Shown piece after piece: positions 10,960 through 23,115 of a stretch of DNA of 64,000 nt. The stretch's first letter is position 1. Each line of letters opens with the position of its first letter. A program made the position numbers and the translations under genes. This DNA is from Acheta domesticus (lineage: Eukaryota > Arthropoda > Insecta > Orthoptera > Gryllidae). The stretch spans positions 135,982,949-136,046,948 of the forward strand of contig JAHLJT010008756.1 in the NCBI GenBank assembly GCA_031308135.1, given 5' to 3'. A model generated the notes under the pieces. That model had not been told where the DNA came from. It searched no databases and saw only the letters and a program-made list of their open reading frames with translations.

Positions 10960-12850
10960 TAATTTTATTTTTACTTTCCCGTATACTTAACGTACGTATA
11001 GTATACTATACTCTACGTACGTATAGTGTAGGGAAAGTTATGTAATGCTGCACGAAAAAACGATTAATTTTCGGCAGAAAAACTCTTATTACAGAGCCCT
11101 GGTAACGAAAAAGTGAATAAATCCAGTTGCTAAATAAAGGGGAAAAATCTCCTAACACGTGGTGCAACCAGAATCCCTGTTTTGTGGGTCCTTGATACCG
11201 AAAAAAACAATTAATAACAAAACGTCTGTCCGTCTTTCTGTGAACAACGCTAACGACTAAACTGTTCAGCCGATTTTCTCCAAAATTGATACACCCCGAT
11301 CGATCTGGCTGATCTCGCGACCCCTTGAATTTGAAACCGATATTTTATTTTCGGGGGTACTTTACATGAAGGCACCTGGGCATTTTCAAACTTTTCTCAA
11401 AAACAGCTGCAATTTTTTTCTTTAAATTTCTTGTAAGACTAGAGTAAAATACATTTACTAAGGTGGCATAGGTCCGATTTTCACTGTTAACTCTAAATTT
11501 TCGAAAATTGCGGATGTTTGAATTTTATTCGGTGTCTTCCTCCAACTACAAAATTGCAGATAGAGATTTTTCCTTCAAATAAAATTTGTTCATAGTGAGT
11601 TCTTTCTTTAAGGTCATGTACATTTTTTTTTGCAAATTTGAGTAGTTTTGGCGCAATATTGTGTACAATATGTGCAATTTAAAAAAATCCAAAAAATAAA
11701 ATTTTCTCAAAAACAGCTCCAAAGTTTTTCTTTAAACGTTTGGTAGGGATAGTGAAAAATGTATTCTATTAGATGACATACAAGCCATATTGGTGTATTT
11801 TGTTTTTTCTAAAATTGCAAAAATGTAATTTTTTTGACTTGTCTATCACGCAGATAACATTTACATTAGTGGCGATTTGTCGACATTATTATATTAATGA
11901 GTACATGTGTTTTAAATAATTTCAAGAAAAGTTTCTCGAGAATTCAACCGATTTCTGTGAACACTAGCTCAAAATCACGCGTTTTCAGAAACGCTCATAC
12001 GTCATTTTCTCATAAATGGCTCCACATTTTTCTTCAAACTTTTGGAACGGATAGTGCTAATTGCACTGTTAAATATGACTTAAAGTTCATTTTAGGAATT
12101 TTTTTTGTTTTTTCAAAAATTGCACAAATGTAATTCTTTTGAAAGATCTCTCAATTCTTTAAGATGCACATTACCAGGAATTTGAGAAGATTACTATATT
12201 TCTCCGTGTAAGTGCTTCAAACGACTTCAAATGAAGTTTTTCGAAAATTCAAAAATTTTCTGTGAAAAAGAACTTTAAATTTCGCATTTCTAGTAGCGCT
12301 TAAACGCCATTTTCTTAGAAACGGCTACAAATTTTTAAAAGAATATTGCCATTTAGGACGAGATTTTAGTGTCCTTTAATATTCTAAAATTAATCTTTCC
12401 GTTCTACCATTAGGAAACCGAAAATTTGAGAAAATGTTTAAAAAATGGCCCTTGGACGGAGATAGATGGCAGCGGGATTTCTCAATTAAATGTATTTGTC
12501 AAAAATACATTTTCAAATAAGGTCATGCTCAAGTTTTTGAAAATACGTGTAGTTTTTCTATAATTTTGTGACAAACGTTATAGCCCGCTGCAAATTTACT
12601 GCGCTTCAGACAGCCGGATGCGTCGTAAATTAGAATTTGTTATTTTGTATATTATTTCTTTGTTCGTTTCTTAAATTCGACTTTTTGTTATACATTTTCA
12701 CATTAATCTTTTAGAAATGATTTATTTTGAAGTATTTCAAATAAAAATTGCTAGCTCTTTAAGGGAGTATCGACAATGCAGGGAATGCAACAATGGAATT
12801 CCGTTTCGCTGTCGCGACTTTCTGTGAATTACGTGTCATTATTGGGAGTT
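10960..12850 (+). repeat. Repeat A, near full-length copy
   Basis: A noncoding repeat of about 1.9 kb. It opens with a palindromic hairpin (about 10972-11036, stem words ACTTTCCC and GGGAAAGT around an alternating TACGTA core). The head follows (GTTATGTAATGCTGC, GTGGGTCCTTGATACCG, CGTCTGTCCGTC). After it come four diverged direct modules that each open with a CTCAAAAACAGCTCC-like word, at about 11393, 11702, 12005 and 12310. A reverse copy with the same order lies at 29495-31452. No open frame is conserved between copies. The element class is unknown to me. Confidence 0.75.
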
Positions 12851-13540
12851 GATATAGCTGTATGGTATCAGGCTTTTTTCCAATTCAAGTTTAGAAACCT
12901 TTTGTATTATATTTGTATGCAGTTGTAGAATGCACATAGTTTTGACAACACTTGATGGACAGTGAGTTGTGTGCTTCTTGGTTGAACTGGACGTTTTCAA
13001 ATAATATCTAAGGTGTTAGTAGCGCAGAAAGTGCAATATTTTAACCCTACGTAGCTGTTTCCAGCAATACGAGAAAGTATGTGCTGTTGTAGCACCACTA
13101 GTTTACCTAATTTTATTGATTCAGTATTACGTATTCAGTAATTGAGTAAATGTTAGTTTGACTCTGTCTTTTAATATTTTCTTCCCTTAATTCCATTTCA
13201 TTATTTCCTCCATAATTGATCAAGTAGCATCATTCAACATTTTTCATATTTCCCTGTAACCACCATCCTCCCGATGAAAGTAAAGTTATGCAGTGGTTAG
13301 CGGCCTCCTTATCGAAGACAAAAACAAGCTATAAAGTATCATTAAAAAATAAATAATATTGTATAATACCATCAATGCACTATAAAAATAATATACAGTA
13401 TAATAACAAATACTTTTATTATTTTTTTCAAATCTATGGTGTCCCTTACCCCGCCTCCACTGATCGGGTACACCTGCCCCTGATCCCCCACGTGACAAAA
13501 CACGTGTGCTGTTGTGTGGCTTGTGCTTAAAATAAATAAA
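12851..13540. other. AT-rich sequence, nothing recognised
   Basis: No coding or repeat assignment. A GC-richer patch at 13440-13530 is unassigned. Confidence 0.3.
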
Positions 13541-13605
13541 TGCCTTTATTTGTGACGAGGCTCGAGCCATTTAGCCTGCTCTTCCGCCTAACCACTTTCA
13601 AAATT
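13541..13605 (-). mobile_element. Short SINE C fragment
   Basis: The words GACGAGGCTCGAGCC, AGCCTGCTCTTCCG and CTAACCAC match the distal end of SINE C in reverse. Confidence 0.5.
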
Positions 13606-13918
13606 TTATTACATTTGTGCATAATAGAAGGAGGTCATTCAATGAGAAATACGTACGCAATTTGGGTGAAAGTTTTCTCACTTAGAAGACCGGAATGAAA
13701 GCGAGGGGGAAAGAGTTGGTGAATGAGGAATGCTGTCACAGCATTTGTATGTTTAAATTTATCAATTTCAAGTTAGGGTTGTAATTTAAAAATTAATCCC
13801 AAATATATCAAGTTAAACACTACGAAATTTTACTCAAAATTTAGAGACATTATCTGTCTGTGACTAGGCAAGTTACATATTGAAGAGGATTTGAAAGAGA
13901 TTGTATAAATCGGTGAAG
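13606..13918. other. AT-rich sequence, nothing recognised
   Basis: I see no feature here. Confidence 0.3.
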
Positions 13919-13919
13919 T

Positions 13920-14262
13920 ATTCGGATGATCATAACGGTCAGCGTATCGGATTGTTGTGCCCAAGATTGCGGGTTCAAACCTGATCAAAGCCGTGGATTT
14001 TTAAGGGCAAAAAAAACCCTTTGTACGCCTTCCTTCGGAGGGAAAGTAAAGCCGACTGTCCCATGTTAGTAGATTAACTAAAAGATCCTCAAGCCTAAAT
14101 GAAGCCTCTGAGGTAAATTCAAATCGCGTGTTTCTTTGCCCGAGATAATACCTTCTTTCTCCGCTAGATGGTGAAAGGAGCGTAGAGAAATTTGCGTGGT
14201 CAGACGGAAGAGCGGGCCTGATGGCCCGAGTCTCGCCACGTAAAATAAGGCATTAACTCACT
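13920..14262 (+). mobile_element. SINE C, full-length tRNA-derived element
   Basis: The head resembles a tRNA of the Asp/Glu type. It has an A-box-like ATAACGGTCAGCGTATCGG and a B box GGGTTCAAACCTG. A body of about 250 bp follows, ending GGCCCGAGTCTCGCCACG. Other copies are at 24550-24890 (+) and 25153-25495 (minus). It ends only about 55 nt upstream of the first FLVCR exon in the window, so it forms the distal part of that intron's 3' end. Confidence 0.8.
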
Positions 14263-14317
14263 ATTGATATGTACTATTAATATGCAACTAACTACCCATT
14301 AATATGCTCGTGCGCAG

Positions 14318-14542
14318 GGGCTGCGCGTGTGCGTGACGCTGGGCGCGATGGGCACGTGCGCGGGCGCCTGCCTCAAGGCGTTCGCGGCGGAGCGCTGGCT
14401 GTGGTCGCTGGCCTTCGCCGGCCAGACCATCACCGCCATGTCGCAGACGTGCCTGCTGGGCGTGCCCGCGCGCCTCGCCGCCGTCTGGTTCCCCAGCACC
14501 GAGCTCGCCTCCGCCACCGCCGTCGGCGTCTTCGGCAACCAG
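14318..14542 (+). CDS. FLVCR: FLVCR-type transporter, internal exon 1 of 4 visible (late TM3, TM4, start of TM5)
   Basis: This exon encodes 75 residues of a 12-helix major facilitator transporter of the FLVCR1/FLVCR2 family. Members move choline, and heme by some reports, across the plasma or organelle membrane. Key matches are a GQTITAMSQTCLLGVPARL segment (about residues 34-52, TM4 and the family G-x-P-x-R loop), then AVWF, and a terminal TAVGVFGNQ that continues directly into exon 2. The acceptor is tgcgcag/GGG and the donor CAG/gtgcgt. Length 225 nt, phase 0 at both ends. GC content is very high against AT-rich flanks. Exon sits between SINE C (ending 14262) and SINE B (starting about 14560). 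Upstream helices TM1 to most of TM3 are not in the window. Distinguishing FLVCR1 from FLVCR2 is not possible here. Confidence 0.93.
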
Positions 14543-14559
14543 GTGCGTCTCCAGGCCGC

Positions 14560-14825
14560 ACTCGGCGACATAGCGAGGTCGAATTCGACCAGGCGGCTGC
14601 TGTCATCGATAGTGTTCTGTGGATTCTCAAATCAACTCCAGGCGAATCAACACCCGGAGCAGTACTCTAACAAACGGACCAGGAACGCAACCGATATTTC
14701 TTTCCTTTATCATTTTTCATCCTCTGTTACCTACTCTCATACATACACATCAGTCGGTAGCTTAGTGCTCGTCTGGGACCGTCTCGCTGGTGGAGACACC
14801 TCTAGAGGGAAACTCTGAAAGCAAT
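14560..14825 (+). mobile_element. SINE B, 5'-truncated, next to a splice donor
   Basis: Contains SINE B words in order (GTCGAATTC, GGCTGCTGTCATCGATAG, CTCCAGGCGAAT, CGGAGCAGTACTCTAACAAACGG, a pyrimidine-rich block, CTGGTGGAGACACCTC). It begins within about 20 nt of the exon donor at 14543. Confidence 0.7.
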
Positions 14826-16640
14826 TGTGTTAGGTCGGCGTCGCAACTTATGTGATAGCTCAGGAGGAACACATGCACTACCCTTAAGGAATTATGTCTA
14901 CAGCCGTTGCCACGCCTACAAACTCAATATAATCGATGAAGGAAACCACCAGAGATCGATGAAGATTCACCAACAGAGAGGTATTTTTATTGAATCCGAA
15001 ATCTATATTTCAGGCCGCTCCTGTAACGCGGCGGTAGCCTACCCGCCCATACTCAAAATGGCCCTTTGGAAAGGCGGTTGCCTCCGTTGTGAAGCATGCG
15101 AACTGTTTTCGCCCTTCCAAATTCGTATCTTGAGGAAAGGAAAAGAAGATCCTCCCCAGTGCAGAAACTGTCAGGTTTTTTTCCGTATTAACAACTTTTG
15201 TTATCGTTCGACATGATGTGTTTGTTACCTTGGGGAGCATTTATCATATAACAATACTAACTCGCTTAACGGTATCCCACAATGACCAAATTGTGAAGGT
15301 GAACATAAGGCAAATTACAAAGAATGCCCCTATTATTTAGAACAAATTGACAAATGCAAAAGATAAAATTCAACACTCTCTTCACATAAAGCAAACTAAA
15401 ATATTAATAATGACGTGCTCGCATCCGCAACCATATAGAATTGTAATAATTCTTAGACATCTGACTTTCCACAAACAATAATTTTAACAGTACTAGATCT
15501 AGAATTACTCTCATTTGCTGCCTCTCCAAGGCGTCCAACATACCAGAACCCTCATTCACCTTTCTTCTCTAGACTTATCGTCCCTTTATGCAACAATTTC
15601 CAACATTCTTAATGAAGCTATCAAATCCATTTTCAGCGCCATTCAATTTGATATAACCAATATTTTACAGTCAGAACCACTTCAGATGTTAGATATGAGA
15701 GCGTGCATTAAAATTTGTAAGTGGAATTCTGTGTTCACACGCGTCTGGGTGCATTTATTCATTTCTTTAATTTCATCTAATTGTCATTATTACAGACTCC
15801 CTACTACCGTCTGCGAAATTCCATATTGGAAATTATAAATATCTGCGTTAGGTGAGAGCATTCACCACTGCTACAGAGAGCGTTGAAATTGTGTTGCACA
15901 AAACTGTGCATCACTGGTTCTTCCCCCTTCCCCAAAACAAATATTTTGAAAGAGTCCAATATATTCTATAAATACATCGAACTTATTATATAGAACCTTA
16001 TAATTCTAATAATTTCTACCTACAGACGACCCAGAAAAAAATTCCGAACCTTTTAAATCTGTTTTTCTTTTGTTCACTCACAATTTTACTTATAGATTTA
16101 AATGCCAAGTCGACTGATTTTGGATGTAGGCAAACGTCAACTCCAAGGCATTTTTCCTGTCTGCGACACAATGATCTATTGATCTCTGCCTCCCTCTCAC
16201 CATCTTTTGTTGGACTTCGCGTTTAAGTCTTCGTTATTCGTCGTGGTTGACCAACTTCAGGCGCTTCCTTTGGATCACTAGGTGCAGACATTCACCCGAT
16301 ATCCAAAGTTGTTTTCAGTGGCGGGTTGAAGGGCACAGCGGCTTTGCACATTCCAGGATCGTTTCCGAAATCTGCTTTTACTGCAAATTACGCGCAATTT
16401 ATGATGCTTTTATCTACGTCAATACTAATTGGCGTTTTTATAGTTCGTTCAAGCGTTCGACTCGGTTTGACATTATAGGTGAATATTTAAACTAAAGCAA
16501 ACCCATCTTATCTAATATGACTGGCCAAGAATTCTCTAGAATACCGAAAATTTGTGATGAGATAAGACAAATATCTATATTCCCATAATCCTATAATTTC
16601 CGAAGCAACGCAGTGATCTCCCAACTTTAATTTGTTTAGG
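14826..16640. other. Intronic sequence, unassigned
   Basis: An open frame at 14827-15216 (129 codons, with several Cys residues in a C-x2-C spacing) is interesting by eye. It has no recognisable family, no start context and no splice support, so it is not called. The rest is AT-rich. Confidence 0.35.
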
Positions 16641-17477
16641 AAAGGGTCCCCCCCGATAAGATGGTAAAAAGTTCCCCTCAACCAAATTACATATGAGTGG
16701 TTACACTATAATTCTAACATAAAAATAATATTTTTGAAAGGTTTCTTAGCCTCCGTCCTACCACCCACATCCCTATACAGCCAAAAACGTGTTTTTTTAA
16801 TTTCAATTTTTTTCGACAACTGAACACTGTTTTATCAGACTGAAAAAAATATGATAAATAAGAACCAACTTGGACTATCAGAAAAATATTTTTCAATATT
16901 TTCTCAGGCCCAAATTCGAACACAAAAAAATATTTTCGAAAAAAAATATCAAGAAATATTTTTTACTGTGTCTTAGAAGCCTGGAACAGGCTCGAAAAAA
17001 ATTTCAAAAGTTCCTCTTTACACACAAATTGTTGTGTATTTTTTTTTCAGATTTTTCCAATTACTGGGCTGCAGTTAAAAAAATAAGAACCATTTTCCCG
17101 CCTTTAAAACACCTGGACTTTCAATATACTTTGAAACTGACTGCAACGGTTCTCTGCATTTATTTTAGTGTTTATTATACATTTGTATACATTGCTGTAT
17201 CACCCAATAAAGTTTTGATTTTGGAATATACTTACGAAGTATCATTTTTAAAGCTTTCTAATCGTTTGCATAAGTAATCGTATGCTACGGAAAGACGATA
17301 GTTTTGGGAATTTATAAGAAACAATCGACACAAGACCTTGTAAGTGTGATACTGGTGGATAAAGAATTACACCCCGTCCTACATCAAACAGATTTTAGAA
17401 GAAAAAATAGAAGTTTGCAGATTATGACATACAAAAAAAGATTATTGCAACACACATTATAATGGTAAATAACTCGG
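16641..17477. repeat. Left arm of an 0.83-kb inverted repeat
   Basis: The reverse complement of this arm reappears at 18705-19538 with few differences. The outer boundary words are AAAGGGTCCCCCCC and GGGGGGGACCCTTT. The inner boundary words are ATGGTAAATAACTCGG and its complement. One 69-codon frame (16714-16923 minus) recurs on the + strand at 19257-19466 with a single residue change, which shows how similar the arms are. Confidence 0.9.
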
Positions 17478-18704
17478 AAGCGATGCTTCCTAGGCCATTT
17501 AAACCAGGTGTGCTTGTCTCATGGGGACACGCCTTTTTTTGAGAACAAATAAATTCTAACACACATGTTTTGAGGGACAGGTAGATGACAAATGGGGAAA
17601 TGATAAGGGACATTTCGTGTGCAGGATAGATGGGGGACAGTGGAGAAGTGAAGGGAAACATATTAGGCCCCGATTATGTTGGGATGTATTTTTCAAAATA
17701 CCACTTTCATGATCATCCCATTTTACAATTTTCCATATTAGTTCTTTTGGGTGCGCCTTTTCCGTAGCACAGATGGACAGAAAAGAGAAGCCGATATCAA
17801 TGTAAAATTAAATTGAAGGAAAATACTGAAATTATCTTTCACGATAAAATTAACGGGACTATTTTATTTTCTGCGAATTTTTATCTCAACGCTCAGCAAT
17901 ATTGGAATGAATTCTCTCGCGTACCGGGTCTATAATGCCGTAAACTACTTTTCGGGGATTGAGCGTTTGCAGTTGGGTGCCACATTAAATCAATTGTCAA
18001 TTTTCGTACAATTATTATTTACTAAGTGCAGAGTTTTCGCACGTGTACAGATTGTACGAGTGTCTACATATTTATACGTATACAAGAACAAATACTTAGG
18101 TAAAGGACAAGACATCTTTTTCTCTAGTGTGAAACAATCTACAGATGTGAGATCACAGGCTTCCGCTACCAATGCGTTACTATTTATCTGTCCGGGAGGC
18201 GCCGCGTTCTAGGCTCAGTTGTCAACATTTTAGCTACTATTCTGTGGCCTTCCTCCTCAAGCAAGGTCGCACGTGCTTAGAACACGGCAACTGCCGAACT
18301 GCCAAGTGGTTGACTACAAATGTCTTAGTTTTTTTAAAAAGCTATGACCCAGCTATTAAAAAAATATGAAAAAAATTCACAAGCACTCTGAGATGAAGTT
18401 TTAAGATTATTTTCGTGCCAGTGTCTGTGTTCTAAGACAAATAAAACAGTTCTTGTAAATCTGGGTCTAACCTCTTCCCCTTCATTTTTCCACATGTCCC
18501 CCAATTATCCCTCAAATATGACGGAATTATTATTTAATATACTGCCAAACACTGTTATCTTTCCTTAGCGTATGATATTCTCATACAAAGGATTAGAAAG
18601 CTTTAAAAATGATTCTTCGTAAGTATATTCCAAAATCAAAACTTTTTTGGGTGCTACAACAATGTATACAAATGTATAATAAACACTAAAATAAATGCAG
18701 AGAA
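17478..18704. other. Loop between the inverted-repeat arms
   Basis: 1.2 kb with no recognised gene. The last part (about 18541-18704) is a diverged direct copy of right-arm sequence (about 18862-19035; shared GGATTAGAAAGC, TAAAAATGAT and GTAAGTATATTCC). The right side therefore carries a partial tandem duplication. Confidence 0.6.
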
Positions 18705-19538
18705 CCGAGTTATTTACCATTATAATGTGTGTTGCAATAATCTTTTTTTGTATGTCATAATCTGCAAACTTCTATTTTTTCTTCTAAAATCTGTTTGATG
18801 TAGGACGGGGTGTAATTCTTTATCCACCAGTATCACACTTACAAGGTCTTGTGTCGATTGTTTCTTATAAATTCCCAAAACTATCGTCTTTCCGTAGCAT
18901 ACGATTACTTATGCAAACGATTAGAAAGCTTTAAAAATGATACTTCGTAAGTATATTCCAAAATCAAAACTTTATTGGGTGATACAGCAATGTATACAAA
19001 TGTATAATAAACACTAAAATAAATGCAGAGAACCGTTGCAGTCAGTTTCAAAGTATATTGAAAGTCCAGGTGTTTTAAAGGCGGGAAAATGGTTTTTATT
19101 TTGTTAACTGCAGCCCAGTAATCGGAAAAATCTGAAAAAAACTACACAACAATTTGTGTGTAAAGAGGAACTTTTGACATTTTTTCGAGCCTGTTCCAGG
19201 CTTCTAAGACACAGTAAAAAATATTACTTGATATTTTTTTTCGAAAATATTTTTTTGTGTTCGAATTTGGGCCTGAGAAAATATTGAAAAATATTTTTCT
19301 GATAGTCCAAGTTGGTTCTTATTTATCATATTTTTTTCAGTCTGATAAAATAGTGTTCAGTTGTCGAAAAAAATTGAAATTAAAAAAACACGTTTTTGGC
19401 TGTATAGGGATGTGGGTGGTAGGACGGAGGCTAAGAAACCTTTCAAAAATATTATTTTTATGTTAGAATTATAGTGTAACCACTCATATGTAATTTGGTT
19501 GAGGGGAACTTTTTACCATTTATCGGGGGGGACCCTTT
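18705..19538. repeat. Right arm of the 0.83-kb inverted repeat
   Basis: Mate of 16641-17477. Repeat A text (ATTTTCAAAAACGACTCC) begins directly beyond the outer end at about 19548. The long-arm foldback may therefore have inserted into, or captured, a repeat A copy. Confidence 0.9.
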
Positions 19539-19539
19539 A

Positions 19540-20700
19540 AATTATTTATTTTCAAAAACGACTCCAAATTTGTTTTCTAAACATTTTTCTCGAGTAGAGT
19601 AAATTAAACTAATAAAAATGACGCAGGTTCACTTGCGTTGCACTACCATTGTAATGACTCTTTACGTAATGTTCAGCGTTAGCTGGTGCATTTCCATTTC
19701 ATGCGTACTTTGATTATGTGATAAATTGATATGATTATAAACAAGAAAGAAGGTGAAGTTAAGGGGGTTATATTTTGGAAATTGAAAAGTTAAAGGAAGG
19801 GAAATAATGCATTATACAGTAAGAAAAATAAGAGCAAAGATATCAATTTCAGAATAGACAGAATTTACGACGATAAAAGTCTTATAGAAGAAGAAGAACA
19901 TTTTTGTAAAGGAGCAACAAGGTGTAGAGTGTTGTCGAAAATGGGTTTCAGAGGAAGTGTTTTCTAGTCAAAGAGAAGTGGGTGGTTGGTAATGTTAAAG
20001 GGAACAGTTTTATAAATATGTTTACGTGTGCAGCATACTCCAATCATTAGACTTTCCTAAATATAATAAACGCTTTTGAGTCTGATGAAGGAAAACCTAG
20101 TGTTGGAAAAATATGTTTCTTTGATCCAGCAATATCTGAAAATTGCGATCACGTATCTCTTGCCATTTGGAGCATGGCGATATGATCTATCAAAATGAGG
20201 AAGGGTTTGACCGTATCAGTGTGATCTTGACGAACATTTGCATTCCAATCACAGAGTACTTACTTCAGGATATTTATTGTTGCGATAAAAACGATATCAA
20301 TAGTATCAAATTCTGCCAAATTATCGAGATGTCGTATCCAGATCATATTTTTTTCCTCATTCGATAACATTCGTGTTTATCACATACAGATTTCGTTACG
20401 TTGACCAATTGATTACTTATAATCTGACTAGTCTATACCACTGGCAATGACATTGATACTAATAATTGATTTACATTTCAGAGTCCAACTTTGGAATATA
20501 AATTAAAAATTCCTGCTTACAAAAGAAAATTGTGGTCTAAAGCACATGTTTGAATAATTTCCGTGAGTAATTCATGGACTTGATTTTTCTATCCTCGTAT
20601 TAAATATAATTTAACACCGCCCTGCACATTTAACTATCTTTGAATGTTTAATATTGAGAGCATTGGGAAATCCGAAGTAAGAAAGGAATGTTGTGGAGAA
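19540..20700. other. Intronic AT-rich sequence
   Basis: A repeat A fragment occupies roughly 19545-19620. I see nothing else; the small open frames are unrecognised. Confidence 0.3.
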
Positions 20701-20709
20701 ACCATCCGC

Positions 20710-20885
20710 CAATCTGTTTCCGGTGAATGTGTTGTTGAGCCGCTCCGCTCGAGATCGTACTGATGACTGATGACGCCACCCCCGAGCGGCAGGGAGGCGC
20801 CGTCGCTGGGTCGTGCAACGGCGGCCTCTGATTGGCTAAGGGTAGCGCGATCCGCCGGAGGCAACGCCCAATAGGCGGTCTGCTT
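20710..20885. promoter_or_regulatory. CpG-rich patch with CCAAT-type boxes
   Basis: About 170 bp of GC- and CpG-rich DNA in an AT-rich intron. It contains TGATTGGCTAA (an inverted CCAAT box) and CCCAATAGG about 45 bp further on. This resembles a promoter or a transposon promoter. No downstream gene is recognised on either strand, so this is a weak call. Confidence 0.25.
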
Positions 20886-21115
20886 TATTGCCAAGACTTC
20901 GTACCCATGTACAAGGAAATTTACAGAAAAAGAAAACATTATGAGCAATTAACGAAAGACATCAGATACATTGCATACCCTTTTTTTCAAACAGAAAAAC
21001 ACAGCACTGTTGTCTACACTTCGATGAATATAATAGTTACAAAAATATAAAAGTCACATAAGAGTCGCCTCCATCTCCTTTTCGTAGATACTGTTGGAGC
21101 AAAGCTTTCCAACTT

Positions 21116-21345
21116 ATACTTAGGTTTTTCTTTCTTGGCGCACGGGGGGTGTCAATAAAATGGATTATGTCACGGTATTTCGCGTCCTTCGTTGTGCCGC
21201 CAGGAATCGCATGATCGCCAGCTCTGCTCGATCAGTCGCGATCATGCGACTCCTAACGGCACAACCGAGACCGATGCGAAATACCGTGAGATATTCCATT
21301 TTACTGACACACCTCCGTGCGCTAAGAATGAAAAACCGAAGTATA
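21116..21345. mobile_element. Palindromic MITE, family P, copy 1
   Basis: A foldback with arms of about 105 bp. Outer words TTTTTCTTTCTTGGCGCAC are matched by a complementary GTGCGCTAAGAATGAAAAA. The inner core CACGGTATTTCGCGTC, GTGCCG, CGCATGATCGC is mirrored on the other side. The same core is in copies at 23464, 44814, 48518, 53861 and 59152. Confidence 0.88.
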
Positions 21346-21379
21346 GAAGGGCTTACGGGCCACATATCAAATTCTAGTT

Positions 21380-22330
21380 AAGCCACGGGTGGCAGCGTAA
21401 TTTAAAATGGTTTTTAACCTAACTACTGAAATTATACTGAAACAAATATATATTAGAAACGACTTTTATTCCTCATACTTAATGACTAATGTACATACAA
21501 CTAGAAAATTAATATTATAGTTTTGTAATGTAAAAAATGCATAAAAAACGTTGTATTTGGTTGGTATAAAACAATTTTTCAAAGCAGTCGCGGGCCTCAC
21601 AAAAAGATCCGCCAATTGGAAAGCCCTTTGTTGGAGAATAAAGGACCCCATGCAATTTGGTCGTGCATATCTTCAGACACGAAGGTACATTGAAAGGAGC
21701 GTGCATCGGGGTGGGCTGAGAGAAGGGCCAGGCGGGTTCCTGCACCACCCGGTGGCGTGGCGCGCGTGTGAGCCGCTCGGGGGGGGGGGGGAGGAAAATT
21801 TTGCAATACAATATACAGCAATTCTAAAGAACTTTTCTGCGAGAACAATCATCATTTTTGGGTATTATACAGTGTACAAATAAAAAAGGCATGTTTGTAT
21901 GTCACAATATAATAATGATAATAATTACAACATTAATATTACTTACTGTGTTTTATTTGCCGTCCCCTAAAAGTGCCACCCGGCCGCCCCCATGCGCTAC
22001 GCCACTAAAATATATACAATAATTCTAAGGACCTTTTCGGCAAGAACATTCATCATTATTGTGTATTTTACAGGTTACAAATAAAAATGTCATGTATATA
22101 TTGTAGAATTTAATAATCGCGAGACGTTCATTTAAAGAAGTCGTCTGAGGGTAAGTAATGAACGATTCCGTGCTCATTTCAATCTGTCATAATCGTAGGT
22201 GCGAGAAAAATATGAAATAAAATGGTTCACGTTTTTAGAAGATAATATTTATTGTGAAATTTTGCCGCCTCCTCAAAGTACCGCCCGGGTCAGGCCGCTC
22301 TGCCGGCCTCCACTAGCTACGCCACTGGCG
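21380..22330. repeat. hAT-like element remnants with a 0.2-kb direct duplication
   Basis: A segment at about 21808-22008 repeats in direct orientation from about 22010. Shared words are AATTCTAA, ACTTTTC, AAGAACA, ATCATCATT and ACAAATAAAAA. The copies are separated by GCGCTACGCCACT and followed by GCTACGCCACTGG. CTACGCCACTG is a common hAT terminus in reverse. A G homopolymer (about 21780-21790) is present. Confidence 0.5.
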
Positions 22331-22339
22331 CCACCCCTC

Positions 22340-22500
22340 CGTTGTCACATCGGACTTGAACGCCCGACCCGGCCACGCTCCACGCTTCCGGCGGCCGATG
22401 GCGTTTCCTGCTCATCTCCGCAAACAAACAGCCGCGCCCCGCCCCCTGCCCCGCCCCTGCCCCGCCCCCCGCAACGCCATCAGCCCTCGGGCCGGCCCCA
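22340..22500. other. GC-rich, CpG-rich tract
   Basis: C-rich tract with a short tandem CCCGCCCCTGC motif (about 22438-22470). Open frames across it are proline/arginine-rich and not convincing. Confidence 0.35.
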
Positions 22501-23115
22501 TGCCAGCGGCCGGCTGCGCTCTGATCGATGGCTTTCCGTGGTTTCTCGCTAAACGTCAGGCTTGCGTCGGAGCAGAAGCGTCACAAACGAGCGATTTTTC
22601 TTCCTCTTCCTTATCCCCTCCTCTCCCCTTATACGGCTTAGTGCGTCAATCTGGTGTCACCGGGAGGTCCTAGGTTCCAGTCCCGACGGCGACAGGATTT
22701 TCGACACTAGCTTGTCAGCTAGGTTGAATTCAGTCGCTGTCTGGAGAAGAATTCTAGCGGCCGGCTGCTCTGATCGGTAGTTTTCCTTGGGTTCTCCGAT
22801 TAATACCAGGCGAATGCCGGAGCAGTACCCTAACAAACGGGCCGCGGACCGCGCGCGATCTTTCCTTCCTCTTCCTTGTCCTATCCTCTCCTCTTACACA
22901 CACGCTCACACTAACATGCACTACACAAAACATATGCCGGGAGACCGGTCGGAAGCTTACAGCTTGTCCCGGCTGGGGCGGTGCCCCGCTGGTGGCCCCA
23001 GATCTCGCCATCCAGCGGGGAAATGATCATCGCCACCGCCCGAGAAAAAACACGCACTAAACTTACGGGACTAATGACCTAAGTAGTTGACGCGTCCGGA
23101 AACACGAATCAATCA
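22500..23115 (+). mobile_element. SINE B: partial copy followed by a full-length copy
   Basis: Positions 22500-22635 hold a 3'-truncated copy (GCGGCCGGCTG, TTTCCGTGG, GTCGGAGCAGAAG). From about 22637 a complete copy follows. It has a tRNA-like B box (GGTTCCAGTCCCGACGG), GGATTTTCGACACTAGC, GCGGCCGGCTGCTCTGATCG, GAATGCCGGAGCAGTACCC, a pyrimidine-rich block, GGGAGACCGGTCGG, CCCGGCTGGGGCGGTGCCCC and an (AATC)n-type tail at 23103-23117. This is the best reference copy in the window, about 475 bp. Confidence 0.85.

Noticed and set aside
16714..19466. Two near-identical 69-codon frames as paralogous small genes
   Set aside because: They are the same sequence in the two arms of one inverted repeat.
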